The notes below the pieces were generated by a model. It searched no databases. It was not told the origin of the DNA and worked only from the letters and a program-made list of their open reading frames with translations. From CAZGMC01 sp964526565 (GTDB lineage: Bacteria; Pseudomonadota; Alphaproteobacteria; DSM-16000; Inquilinaceae), in contig CAZGMC010000104.1 of assembly GCA_964526565.1 (NCBI GenBank), forward strand, positions 1-14,651: a stretch of DNA of 14,651 bases. Direction: 5' to 3'. Shown in pieces: positions 6,512 to 12,953 of the stretch; positions within the stretch are counted from its first letter, which is position 1, and every line of letters begins with the position of its first letter. A program made the position numbers and the translations under genes.

Positions 6512-6949
6512 ATGACCCGTCGTCTCACCGTCCTGATTGTCCTTGTCGTGCTGCTTCTCGCCGGTGCCGGTGGCGCCATCGCCGTGCTGGGCGGTGCCGA
6601 GGCCAGCCAAGCCGACGCGGCCATTGAAGCGCCCGCGGCGCCGGCGGCCATCTTCGTGACCATGCCGCGCATCACGGCCAACCTGGCCGGTCCCGGACCG
6701 CGCCAGCGGTTCCTGGCGCTCGACGTCAGCCTGGCCGTGGCCGACCCAGAGGATGCGGCGCACATCGAGCGCGCCATGCCGCGCATCCTGGACAGCATCC
6801 AGCCCTATCTGCGCGACCTGTCGGCAACCGACCTGCAGGGCTCGGCAGGGCTGCGGCGGGTCCGTGGCGACCTGCTGCACCGCATCCGCACGGCCGGCCG
6901 CGCCGCTGCCGTCGAGGAGGTCCTGTTCACCGAGATCCTGGTTCAGTGA
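6512..6949 (+). CDS. fliL: FliL-like flagellar basal-body-associated protein
   Basis: A single-pass inner-membrane protein of 145 residues. An N-terminal helix (about 5-27) is followed by an Ala/Pro-rich linker and a periplasmic FliL domain with PRITANLAGPG, RFLALDVSLAV, PRILDSIQPYLRDLSATDLQG and the closing EEVLFTEILVQ. FliL surrounds stators and supports motor torque in several bacteria. The chosen ATG at 6512 has AGG two bases upstream, which is weak; an in-frame TTG at 6500 would add four residues with no better site. No other flagellar gene is in the window, so this is a solitary member; it may be a paralogue outside the main flagellar cluster. Its last 23 bases overlap the 3' end of the SufU-like gene on the other strand. 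Family assignment rests on pattern recognition of a divergent family. Confidence 0.75.
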   Translation: MTRRLTVLIVLVVLLLAGAGGAIAVLGGAEASQADAAIEAPAAPAAIFVTMPRITANLAGPGPRQRFLALDVSLAVADPEDAAHIERAMPRILDSIQPYLRDLSATDLQGSAGLRRVRGDLLHRIRTAGRAAAVEEVLFTEILVQ

Positions 6950-7406
6950 CGCCGCCGCTGCCGGACGGCAGATCCTTGGCCGCTTCGGCCAGTGCTTTTT
7001 CCAACGCTTCTGCCAGCGCCGCGAACGGCAGCAGCACGCATTCGTGCCGGCTCTTCGCCCCGCGCACCGGCACAAAGCTCGCCAGCTCGGGCCAGGCATC
7101 CGGCGCCGAACCGACGTCACGGATCATCCGATCGAAGGCGGCATGAACATCCTGCAGCCGGCCGGGGGCTTCGCCGACAGCGCGACGGCCCAGCACCGCT
7201 GCGGTTGCCTGGCACAGCAGGCAGCCGCGCACGTGATGACCCAGAGCCGCCACCGCTCCGTCCTGCAGCCGCACATCGATGGTGACGCGGTCGCCGCATA
7301 CGGGGTTGTCCACGGTGGCCGAGGCGTGCGGCTCGGCCAGCCGGCCGGCGCCGTCGGCGGCCCTGGCCAGATCCCGGATGGCCTGCTGGTAGAGTGCGTC
7401 GATCAT
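6927..7406 (-). CDS. SufU/NifU-N-like iron-sulfur cluster scaffold protein
   Basis: A protein of 159 residues with the U-type scaffold fold. The zinc/cluster ligands are in place: Cys37 and Asp39 in NPVCGDRV, Cys62 in HHVRGCLLCQA (with an extra Cys65) and Cys123 in SRHECVLLP; these match the Cys-Asp-Cys-Cys set of Bacillus SufU. Such proteins accept sulfur from a SufS-type desulfurase or hold a nascent cluster. The gene starts 22 bases after the MoeA/MocA fusion stop and is probably the last gene of the XdhC operon. That suggests supply of Fe-S clusters to a molybdenum hydroxylase, whose small subunit carries two [2Fe-2S] clusters; this link is inferred. The C-terminal 15 residues (SGSGGVTEPGSR) are low complexity, and the 3' end overlaps fliL convergently. 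Confidence 0.85.
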   Translation of the reverse strand: MIDALYQQAIRDLARAADGAGRLAEPHASATVDNPVCGDRVTIDVRLQDGAVAALGHHVRGCLLCQATAAVLGRRAVGEAPGRLQDVHAAFDRMIRDVGSAPDAWPELASFVPVRGAKSRHECVLLPFAALAEALEKALAEAAKDLPSGSGGVTEPGSR

Positions 7407-7428
7407 CCGCCGGCCTGCCGCGCTTTCC

Positions 7429-9120
7429 TCAGCGCACCGGCGCGACGAGGCGGGACAGCGCCTCGGGCGTGTCCACGTCGGTCAGGACGGCGTCGCTGTC
7501 CATCTCCACCTCGACCACCAGCTCGTCATGCATGCCGATCAGGTGGCGGGCGCCGACATCGCCGGCAAGGCCGCGCATCTCGGCGAAGAAGCGCCGGTCC
7601 CACAGCACGGGATTGCCGCGCTTGCCGCGCCGCGTCGGCACAACAACGGCGCGGCCTTCGACCGGCGCATGGGCGGCGATCAGCCGGTCGAGCTCCGCCG
7701 CGGTGACCTGCGGCATGTCGCCGAGCAGGACCAGGGCGCCGGCGGCCGTGTCCGGCAGCGCTGCCAGTCCGGCCTTCAGCGACGTGCTGAGGCCGGCGGC
7801 GAAGTCGGGGTTGTGCACCAGATGCACCGGCCGGCCCGCCAGAACCGTCGCAACCCGGTCGGCTTCGTGCCCGGTGATCACCACCACCGGGTCGGCGCGC
7901 GAGGCCAGCGCGGCGTCCACCACGCGCGTCAGCATCGGCACGCCGCCGACCTCGGCCAGCAGCTTGTTCGGTCCGCCCATGCGCCGCGACTGCCCGGCGG
8001 CCAGCACCAGCGCGGCGATGCGCGGCACCAGCGGCGGGCCGGCGGGCTCGGCATCCGCACCCGTGTCGGCGCGCGGCTGGGGTCGGGCCGGCATCTCGGT
8101 CAGCAGGCCGCCGACGCCCATCCCCATGACCTCGTCGCGGCCGACGGGCAGGTCGGCGACCAGCCGCTCCAGCACCCAGTCGATCCCGTTCAGCCTGGGC
8201 GACCGTGCGCAGCCGGGCAGGCCGACCACCGGCACCACCCCGACCCGGCCCAGCAGCAGCAGGTTGCCCGGGTCGACCGGCATGCCGAAGTGGTCGACCG
8301 TGCCGCCGGCGGCCTCGATGGCGGCGGGCAGCACGTCGCGCCGGTCGGTGATCGCCGAGGCGCCGGCGACCAGCACCAGCCCCGCGCCTTCGGCCACCGC
8401 CGCCGGCACCGCCACCGCCTCGGCCACCGCCTCGGCCACCGCCTCGGCCACCGCCTCGGCCACCGCCTCGGCCAGCGGTACGGTGGCGTGGTCGCAGCGC
8501 CGCTCACCGGCCAGGGTGCAACCCAGGGCAGCGAGCCTGTCGGCTGTGACCCGTGCCGTCCTGTCGAGCATGCCGGCCTTGGTGCCGGGCAGGGTGGTCT
8601 GGATCAGCGCCGCCGGGCGGCCGCGGAACGGTGCCACCCGCAGCGGCGGGGCAGGATCACCGGCCAGCGCCTCGGCCGTGGCCAGCGCGGCGGCCGGCGC
8701 GGCGAACGGGATCACCTTGATGGTCGCCACCATCACCCCCGGCTCGACCACCGCGTATTCGGGCAGCGTCGCCACCGTCAGCGCCTCGTCGATGCGGTTG
8801 ATCCGGTCGAGGCGGGCGCGGTCGATGACGACGAGACCGCGGGCGGCGGCATACAGGTTGACCCGGCCGGTAAACGGCGCCGCGACGCGCAGGTGCGGGC
8901 CGGCCAGTGCCGCGCCGAGCCGCGCCGCCGCCGCGTCCTCGTGCACGTCGCCTGGCTCGAGCCGCGCCGCGGTCACTTCGGCGATGCCGGCCGCGGCCAG
9001 CGCCGCGCAGTCCTCGGCCGTCAGCCGCCGGCCCTTCTTGAAGGCGAGCCGGCCGGCCTTCAGCGCGTGCGCCAGGATGGCGCCGTCGGCCTGGTCCACG
9101 GGCAGGTCACCGAAGCGCAT
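7429..9120 (-). CDS. fused molybdopterin-binding / MocA-like nucleotidyltransferase
   Basis: A 563-residue two-domain protein. Residues about 1-345 resemble the MoeA/MogA-type molybdopterin-binding module (VLVAGASAITDRRDVLPAAIEAAGG at 249-273, HFGMPVDPGN, VVGLPGCARSPRLNG). Residues about 366-563 are a MobA/MocA-like nucleotidyltransferase with the nucleotide loop LVLAAGQSRRMGGPNK (371-386), metal-site GDMP (467-470) and DVDTPEAL (548-555). MocA proteins attach cytidine to the molybdenum cofactor for xanthine dehydrogenase-family enzymes, and this fusion is a known architecture in alphaproteobacteria. Start ATG 9120 follows the upstream XdhC stop by three bases (TGAGCCATG), which implies translational coupling. 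Residues 217-236 are five AEAV units encoded by a perfect 12-base tandem repeat, lengthening the helix before the VLVAGAS strand. The exact chemistry of the N-terminal half is inferred. Confidence 0.88.
   Translation of the reverse strand: MRFGDLPVDQADGAILAHALKAGRLAFKKGRRLTAEDCAALAAAGIAEVTAARLEPGDVHEDAAAARLGAALAGPHLRVAAPFTGRVNLYAAARGLVVIDRARLDRINRIDEALTVATLPEYAVVEPGVMVATIKVIPFAAPAAALATAEALAGDPAPPLRVAPFRGRPAALIQTTLPGTKAGMLDRTARVTADRLAALGCTLAGERRCDHATVPLAEAVAEAVAEAVAEAVAEAVAVPAAVAEGAGLVLVAGASAITDRRDVLPAAIEAAGGTVDHFGMPVDPGNLLLLGRVGVVPVVGLPGCARSPRLNGIDWVLERLVADLPVGRDEVMGMGVGGLLTEMPARPQPRADTGADAEPAGPPLVPRIAALVLAAGQSRRMGGPNKLLAEVGGVPMLTRVVDAALASRADPVVVITGHEADRVATVLAGRPVHLVHNPDFAAGLSTSLKAGLAALPDTAAGALVLLGDMPQVTAAELDRLIAAHAPVEGRAVVVPTRRGKRGNPVLWDRRFFAEMRGLAGDVGARHLIGMHDELVVEVEMDSDAVLTDVDTPEALSRLVAPVR
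8411..8470. repeat. five perfect copies of a 12-base tandem repeat within a gene
   Basis: The unit GCCACCGCCTCG (+ strand) occurs five times without a mismatch, followed by a partial GCCA. On the coding strand it encodes AEAV/EAVA units in frame, so copy-number change by slippage would add or remove four residues without breaking the frame. The perfect identity suggests recent expansion. Confidence 0.95.
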
Positions 9121-9123
9121 GGC

Positions 9124-9897
9124 TCAGCTCCGCCGGCGCAGCACGTTGGTCATCTGCGCCAGGATCGACACGGCGATCTCGGCCGGTGTGGCGGCGCCGA
9201 TGGCCAGCCCGGCGGGGCCGTGGATGCGCGCCAGCGCCTCCTCGCCATGCCCCAGGCGAGCCAGCCGGCCGAGCCGCGCGGCGTGGGTCCTCCGGCTGCC
9301 CAGCGCGGCAATGTAGAAGGCGTCGCCGCTGAGCGCCGCGTCCAGCGCCGGGTCGTCCAGCTTGGGATCGTGGGTCAGCGTGACGAGGGCGGTGCGCGCA
9401 TCGGGCGCCAGCGTCGCCAGCGCCTCGTCGGGCCAGTCGCGGCGGACGGCGACACCGGGGAAGCGGTCGTCGCTGGCGAAGGCGCGGCGCGGATCGACCA
9501 CGGTCACGTCATAGCCGGCCAGCGCCACCATCGGCACCAGCGCCTGGGCGATGTGCACCGCCCCGACCACGATCAGCCGCAGCGGCGGATTGAACGGCTG
9601 CACGAACACGGTGCCGTCGGCGGTGTCGACCCTGGCAGCGCGGTCGGTGCGGCGGGCGGTTTCGGCTGCTGCGGCCAGGTCCGGCGTCAGCGGCAGGCCG
9701 CCGGCGGGGCCAGGGGCGGGGCCGGGGCCGGCGACGGGGCCGGGGCCGGGGCCGGCGACGGGGCCGGGGCCGGGGCCGGGGCCGGGCGCCCCGTCGGTCA
9801 CCACGGCCTGGGCGCCGCTGCCGAGGTGGGTCAGCAGCACGGCGCCGCGCCGGTCCGCCCGCGCCGCCACCAGTGCCTGCAGGACCGCCTGTCTCAT
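9124..9897 (-). CDS. XdhC C-terminal (Rossmann) domain protein
   Basis: A protein of 257 residues with the XdhC C-terminal Rossmann domain: GAVHIAQAL (112-120), VVDPR (133-137), THDPKLDDPAL (175-185), ALGSRRT (198-204) and IHGPAGLAIGAATPAEIAVSILA (225-247). XdhC proteins bind molybdenum cofactor, promote its sulfuration and insert it into xanthine dehydrogenase-family enzymes. Here the N- and C-terminal halves are separate genes: this one begins within the stop of the XdhC N-terminal gene (4-base ATGA overlap) and ends three bases before the MoeA/MocA fusion, so co-translation is likely. Residues about 38-64 are a Gly-Pro/Val-Ala repeat encoded by a GGGGCC hexamer tract, inserted between the N-terminal strands and the rest of the fold. 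The repeat looks like a flexible spacer and seems unlikely to be conserved. Confidence 0.9.
   Translation of the reverse strand: MRQAVLQALVAARADRRGAVLLTHLGSGAQAVVTDGAPGPGPGPGPVAGPGPGPVAGPGPAPGPAGGLPLTPDLAAAAETARRTDRAARVDTADGTVFVQPFNPPLRLIVVGAVHIAQALVPMVALAGYDVTVVDPRRAFASDDRFPGVAVRRDWPDEALATLAPDARTALVTLTHDPKLDDPALDAALSGDAFYIAALGSRRTHAARLGRLARLGHGEEALARIHGPAGLAIGAATPAEIAVSILAQMTNVLRRRS
9718..9783. repeat. GGGGCC hexanucleotide tract, 11 units, G-quadruplex-capable
   Basis: The 66-base tract is made of 11 hexamers: nine GGGGCC and two GGCGAC (9730-9735 and 9754-9759), in the order 2-1-3-1-4. The two interruptions are 24 bases apart, so a higher-order 24-base unit appears to have duplicated. On the coding (minus) strand it reads Gly-Pro with Val-Ala at the interruptions. 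The + strand, which is the template for this gene, carries at least nine runs of four guanines and could form G-quadruplexes. Confidence 0.95.
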
Positions 9898-10214
9898 GCC
9901 ACGGCCTCGACGTAGACGGAGACCCTGCCGCCGCAGGCCAGGCCGACCTCCCAGGCCCGCTCGTTGGTCACGCCGAAGGTGAGCAGGCGCGGGGCGGCGC
10001 CGGCCATCACCTCCTGCGCCTCGCGCACCACCGCGCCCTCGATGCAGCCGCCGGACACCGAGCCGGCCATGCGGCCGTCCTCGTCCACGACGAGCTGCGC
10101 GCCGGGCGGCCGCGGCGACGAGCCCCAGGTCTCAACCACCGTGGCCAGCGCCACCTTCCGCCCGGCGGCGCGCCAGGCGGCGGCGGTTTCCAGGATGTCT
10201 TCGGTCGCGGTCAT
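9894..10214 (-). CDS. XdhC/CoxI N-terminal domain protein
   Basis: A protein of 106 residues matching the N-terminal XdhC/CoxI domain: KVALATVVETWGSSPRPPGA (19-38), DEDGRMAGSVSGGCIEGAVV (44-63) and the final LACGGRVSVYVEAV. In full-length XdhC this domain precedes the Rossmann domain; here it is its own gene. Its TGA overlaps the ATG of the C-terminal gene, so the pair probably forms a two-subunit XdhC. It opens the maturation operon and starts 32 bases after the DUF29 stop. No molybdenum hydroxylase subunit (xdhA/B or coxSML type) is in the window, so the client enzyme must be elsewhere. Length and motif content indicate an intact gene, not a frameshifted half. Confidence 0.9.
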   Translation of the reverse strand: MTATEDILETAAAWRAAGRKVALATVVETWGSSPRPPGAQLVVDEDGRMAGSVSGGCIEGAVVREAQEVMAGAAPRLLTFGVTNERAWEVGLACGGRVSVYVEAVA

Positions 10215-10246
10215 CGTGCCAACCCGTCAGTCACTTTGTATCCAGC

Positions 10247-10729
10247 CTATTCAAGGCCATGCCGATTCACCGGCCACCAGGTCCGATCCAGGACCTGCTC
10301 CAGCGTATACGGCGGCTCGGCCGGCAGCAGCGCATGGCCCATGTCCCGTGCCACGCTGGCATGCGCGTAATCCGTGCCCCGGTCCCAGGCCCACTGGAAC
10401 ACCTGATCGAGCTCGCTCTTCAGGCTGCGGCTGTCGGCCAGCAGATCGAGGATGGCATCGCGCTGCTTCTTCACTGAGGTCTGCCACTGCGCCCGCGGTT
10501 CTGTCTGGGCGGAGTGCTCCAGCTTGATCAGGTGCTCGAACACCCTTGCCAGGCGGCGCTTCAGGGCGCGTTTGTCCCGCTTGCCCAAGTTTTCGACCTC
10601 CTCGGCCAGATGGTCCAGGTCGAGGTCGGCGTCCAGGTTGGGCCGGTTCGCGGCGAGCCGGCGCAGGGTCGCCGCCTGGTGCCCCGTCCACAGCAGGAAG
10701 TCCTCGTCGTACAGCGCCTTGATGTCCAT
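10247..10729 (-). CDS. DUF29 family protein
   Basis: A mostly helical protein of 160 residues with the DUF29 pattern: ALYDEDFLLWTGHQAATLRR near the start, LDLDHLAEEVENLGKRDKRALKRRLARVFEHLIKLEH in the middle, and QWQTSVKKQRDAILDLLADSRSLK before a C-terminal tail. The function of the family is not established; it is frequent in alphaproteobacteria and cyanobacteria, often in several copies. The start at 10729 is fixed by GGAGG five bases after which the ATG begins; an upstream in-frame codon at 10867 would add 46 unrelated residues. It points the same way as the XdhC operon, 32 bases ahead of it, so read-through is possible, but a functional link is not implied. Confidence 0.87.
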   Translation of the reverse strand: MDIKALYDEDFLLWTGHQAATLRRLAANRPNLDADLDLDHLAEEVENLGKRDKRALKRRLARVFEHLIKLEHSAQTEPRAQWQTSVKKQRDAILDLLADSRSLKSELDQVFQWAWDRGTDYAHASVARDMGHALLPAEPPYTLEQVLDRTWWPVNRHGLE

Positions 10730-10777
10730 TGAGCCCTCCGGCCGCCGCTTCGGGCCGCCGCGGATGCCTGTCCGGGC

Positions 10778-10809
10778 ATTATAGTCTGGCGCCGAGGCCG
10801 TGTGTTCAA
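10778..10809 (-). promoter_or_regulatory. candidate promoter of the DUF29 gene
   Basis: A perfect TATAAT (minus strand, 10783-10778) lies about 50 bases upstream of the DUF29 start codon. The nearest -35-like element is TTGAAC (10809-10804) at 20 bases, which is longer than the usual spacing. The -10 is convincing; the -35 is not. Confidence 0.4.
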
Positions 10810-10879
10810 GACGGCATGACAACGCCGCAGCGGGACACGCCGTATCAAAAATGTTGATGGAGGGCATGCGACTAATCGA

Positions 10880-10908
10880 TTGGACGTCCGGCCGGCGACC
10901 ATTCTAGA
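10880..10908 (+). promoter_or_regulatory. weak candidate promoter of the MFS-GST operon
   Basis: TTGGAC (10880-10885), 17 bases, then TCTAGA (10903-10908) is the best-spaced pair upstream of the MFS gene. The -35 overlaps the small palindrome GGACGTCC (10882-10889). The -10 lacks the most conserved bases, so this is tentative. Confidence 0.25.
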
Positions 10909-10971
10909 CCGATGGAGCGATGTCCCGTGCCTGACTGCGGGCGTTCCGGATAAGGACGGCTTGAAGGCACC

Positions 10972-12195
10972 ATGGCGGCACCGAGCGATTCCATAACCGG
11001 CCTGGAGGGCATGCCCTGGCGCGGCGCCATGGCGGGCCTGTGCGCCACGCTGATCGGGATCGGGCTGGCGCGGTTCGCCTATGCGCCGCTGATCCCGGCG
11101 CTGGTCGACGGTGGCTGGCTGTCGCCGCCGGCGGCGGCCTATCTGGGTGCGGCCAACCTGGCCGGCTATCTGGCCGGGGCGGTGACGGCCAACCGGCTCG
11201 CCGAGTGGGTGCCGGCGCCGCGGGTGCTCCGCTGGGCGATGGCGGCGGCGGCGCTGAGTTTTGCCGCCTGCGCCTTCAACTGGGGCATTGCCTGGTTCAC
11301 GGTGTGGCGGTTTGCCGCCGGGGTGGCCGGGGCGCTGCTGATGGTGCTGGCCGCGCCGACCCTGCTGTCGCACGTGCCTGGCCGTTACCGGGGGCGGGTC
11401 GTCGGCATCGTTTTCACTGGCATCGGGGCCGGCGTGGTGCTGTCCGGCACGCTGGTGCCGCTGCTGGCGGAGAGCGGTCCGGGGCCGGCGTGGCTCGGGT
11501 TGGCGGCGCTGGCGGCGGCGCTGACGGCGGTTGGCTGGCGGGGCTGGCCGGCGGCCGAGCCGGCCGCCGCCGGCCGCGGCCGGCGCGCGCCGGGCACAGG
11601 CCTGTCGATCACGGCTGTGACGCTGCCGGTGGCACTGCTGCTGCTCGCCTATGCCGGCGACGCTATCGGCTTCGTGCCGCACACCGTGTTCTTCGTCGAC
11701 TTCGTGGCGCGCGGGCTGGAGCGTGGGCTGGCGGTCGGCGGCGCCTACTGGGTCGCTTTCGGCGTCGGCGCGCTGACCGGACCGATCCTGGCCGGGCTGG
11801 CCGCCGACCGCGTCGGGTTCGGCCGCAGCCTGACCGTCGCGCTGGCGGTCAAGGCGGCGGCCGTGGCGGTGCCGGTGGTGTCGGCCGATCCGCTGCTGCT
11901 CGGCGTGTCGGCCGTGCTTGTCGGGGCGCTGACGCCGGCGATGGTCAGCCTGGCGTCGGGACGGGTGGCGGACCTGGTCGGCTTGGCGGCGCACCGGCAG
12001 GTCTGGGGCTGGATGACCAGCGCCTTCGCCGTGGCCCAGGCGACGGCCGCCTATGCCATGTCGGCCGCGTTCGACCTGAGCGGGTCGTACCTGATCCTGT
12101 TCGCCGCGGCGGCACTGGCGCTGGCCGGCGCCGCCGCGGCCGCGGCGCTGTCCATGCGGAGCGCCGCCGCCAGGCAAGGGGAGGCAAAGCGATGA
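10972..12195 (+). CDS. YbfB/YjiJ-family MFS transporter
   Basis: An inner-membrane major facilitator of 407 residues with about 12 hydrophobic segments. The first helix and loop read GIGLARFAYAPLIPALVDGGWLS (29-51), then AAYLGAANLAGYLAGA (55-70); this GxxRFAYxPLxP and YLGAAN-LGYLxGA pattern marks the YbfB/YjiJ group, whose substrates are mostly unknown. A basic Arg/Gly stretch with Ala-rich flanks (about 194-208) forms the central cytoplasmic loop, and the C-terminus is a short basic tail. The start at 10972 has AAGG four bases upstream; Met14 is an alternative. Its stop overlaps the start of the glutathione S-transferase gene (ATGA), so the two are translationally coupled. Export of a toxic compound or a conjugate is a reasonable inference but not shown. 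Confidence 0.9.
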   Translation: MAAPSDSITGLEGMPWRGAMAGLCATLIGIGLARFAYAPLIPALVDGGWLSPPAAAYLGAANLAGYLAGAVTANRLAEWVPAPRVLRWAMAAAALSFAACAFNWGIAWFTVWRFAAGVAGALLMVLAAPTLLSHVPGRYRGRVVGIVFTGIGAGVVLSGTLVPLLAESGPGPAWLGLAALAAALTAVGWRGWPAAEPAAAGRGRRAPGTGLSITAVTLPVALLLLAYAGDAIGFVPHTVFFVDFVARGLERGLAVGGAYWVAFGVGALTGPILAGLAADRVGFGRSLTVALAVKAAAVAVPVVSADPLLLGVSAVLVGALTPAMVSLASGRVADLVGLAAHRQVWGWMTSAFAVAQATAAYAMSAAFDLSGSYLILFAAAALALAGAAAAAALSMRSAAARQGEAKR

Positions 12196-12791
12196 AGCTG
12201 TTCTACGCCAAGACGTCACCCTATGCCCGGGTGGTCCTGGTCATGGCCATGGAGAAGGGACTGACCGGCCGGGTGGACGTCGAGATCGTGGATCCGTGGA
12301 GCAACCCTCCGGCCCTGCTGGCGGCCTCGCCGCTGGGCCGGGTGCCGGCCCTGGTCACCGACGACGGTGAAAGCATGGCCGAGAGCCCGATGATCGCCCA
12401 GTACCTGGACGCTGTCGACGACGCGGTGCGGCTGGTCCCCGACGGTCCCGCCCGCTGGCCGGTGCTGCGGCTCGCTGCCCTGGCCCACGGTGCCGTCGAC
12501 GCCGCGTTCAGCGTCGTGATGGAACGGCGCCGGCCGGCCGACCGCCAGGTGGCCGAGCTGGCCGACCGCCGCCTCGCCGCCATCGGGCGGACGCTGCCGT
12601 GGCTGGAGCGCGGCCGCGACTGGGCCGGCGACCCGCCGTTCGACCATGCCGGCATCACCGTGGCCTGCCTTCTCGACTATCTGGACTTCCGCCTGCCGGA
12701 GACCGCCTGGCGGGCCGGGCAGCCGGCGCTGGCGGCGTGGTTCGAGGCGGTGCGCCAGCGCCCGTCGATGCGCCAGACCGACCCGCGCTGA
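12192..12791 (+). CDS. glutathione S-transferase family protein
   Basis: A soluble protein of 199 residues. The N-terminal thioredoxin-like domain (about 1-75) has KLFYAKTSPYARVV with Ser9/Tyr11 near the glutathione site, the cis-proline loop GRVPAL (Pro52) and the glutathione-binding AESPMIAQYLD (63-73). The all-helical C-terminal domain follows, with HAGITVACLLDYLDFR near residues 154-169. Such enzymes conjugate or reduce electrophiles with glutathione; the substrate cannot be read from sequence. GGGGAGG lies seven bases before the ATG, which overlaps the stop of the MFS transporter gene. The pair may act together in detoxification. The stop codon is immediately followed by a 66-base tandem repeat. 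Confidence 0.9.
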   Translation: MKLFYAKTSPYARVVLVMAMEKGLTGRVDVEIVDPWSNPPALLAASPLGRVPALVTDDGESMAESPMIAQYLDAVDDAVRLVPDGPARWPVLRLAALAHGAVDAAFSVVMERRRPADRQVAELADRRLAAIGRTLPWLERGRDWAGDPPFDHAGITVACLLDYLDFRLPETAWRAGQPALAAWFEAVRQRPSMRQTDPR

Positions 12792-12857
12792 CCGGGCCGG
12801 AACCGGGCCGGAACCGGGTCAGAATAGGGCCGGAATAGGGCCGGAACCGGGCCGGCG
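12792..12857. repeat. six-copy 11-base tandem repeat downstream of the GST gene
   Basis: Six contiguous 11-base units follow the pattern CCGGGCCGGAA. Units 1 and 2 are identical; unit 3 is CCGGGTCAGAA; units 4 and 5 are both TAGGGCCGGAA; unit 6 ends in CG instead of AA. The array begins at the base after the GST stop codon and ends 34 bases before the nadE -35. The period is near one helical turn, so identical faces repeat along the DNA. No ORF runs through it in keeping with the 11-base period. Confidence 0.95.
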
Positions 12858-12891
12858 TCCAACTGCGGGCGGCCTGCGGCATGGGCCGCGA

Positions 12892-12919
12892 TTGACAGCG
12901 GCCGCATCGCCGCTAGGCT
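12892..12919 (+). promoter_or_regulatory. candidate promoter of nadE
   Basis: A consensus TTGACA (12892-12897) is followed after 16 bases by TAGGCT (12914-12919). Transcription would begin near 12926, right at the first possible ATG (12927). This leaves a leader of about 28 bases carrying the GAGAGG site before the preferred ATG at 12954, and so supports that start. Confidence 0.5.
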
Positions 12920-12953
12920 TTGACCCATGTCGTTCCGGTTGTCGAGAGGCCCC

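Noticed and set aside
7394..9915. Two long rightward ORFs (640 and 795 codons) antisense to the fusion and XdhC genes
   Set aside because: Low-complexity Ser/Arg/Ala and His/Gly/Arg compositions without motifs; the opposite strand has clear XdhC and MocA motifs with good starts.
10730..10867. N-terminal extension of the DUF29 protein by 46 codons
   Set aside because: It lies over a perfect TATAAT promoter element, and the ATG at 10729 has a strong GGAGG; DUF29 proteins start close to the ALYDEDF motif.
10561..12219. 552-codon leftward ORF antisense to the MFS gene
   Set aside because: Its sequence is an Arg/Gln/His-rich shadow; the sense strand encodes an unmistakable membrane transporter. 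Its end merely runs into the DUF29 region in a different frame.
8411..12857. CRISPR array
   Set aside because: The three repeat tracts are contiguous tandem units with no spacers, and no cas genes are present.
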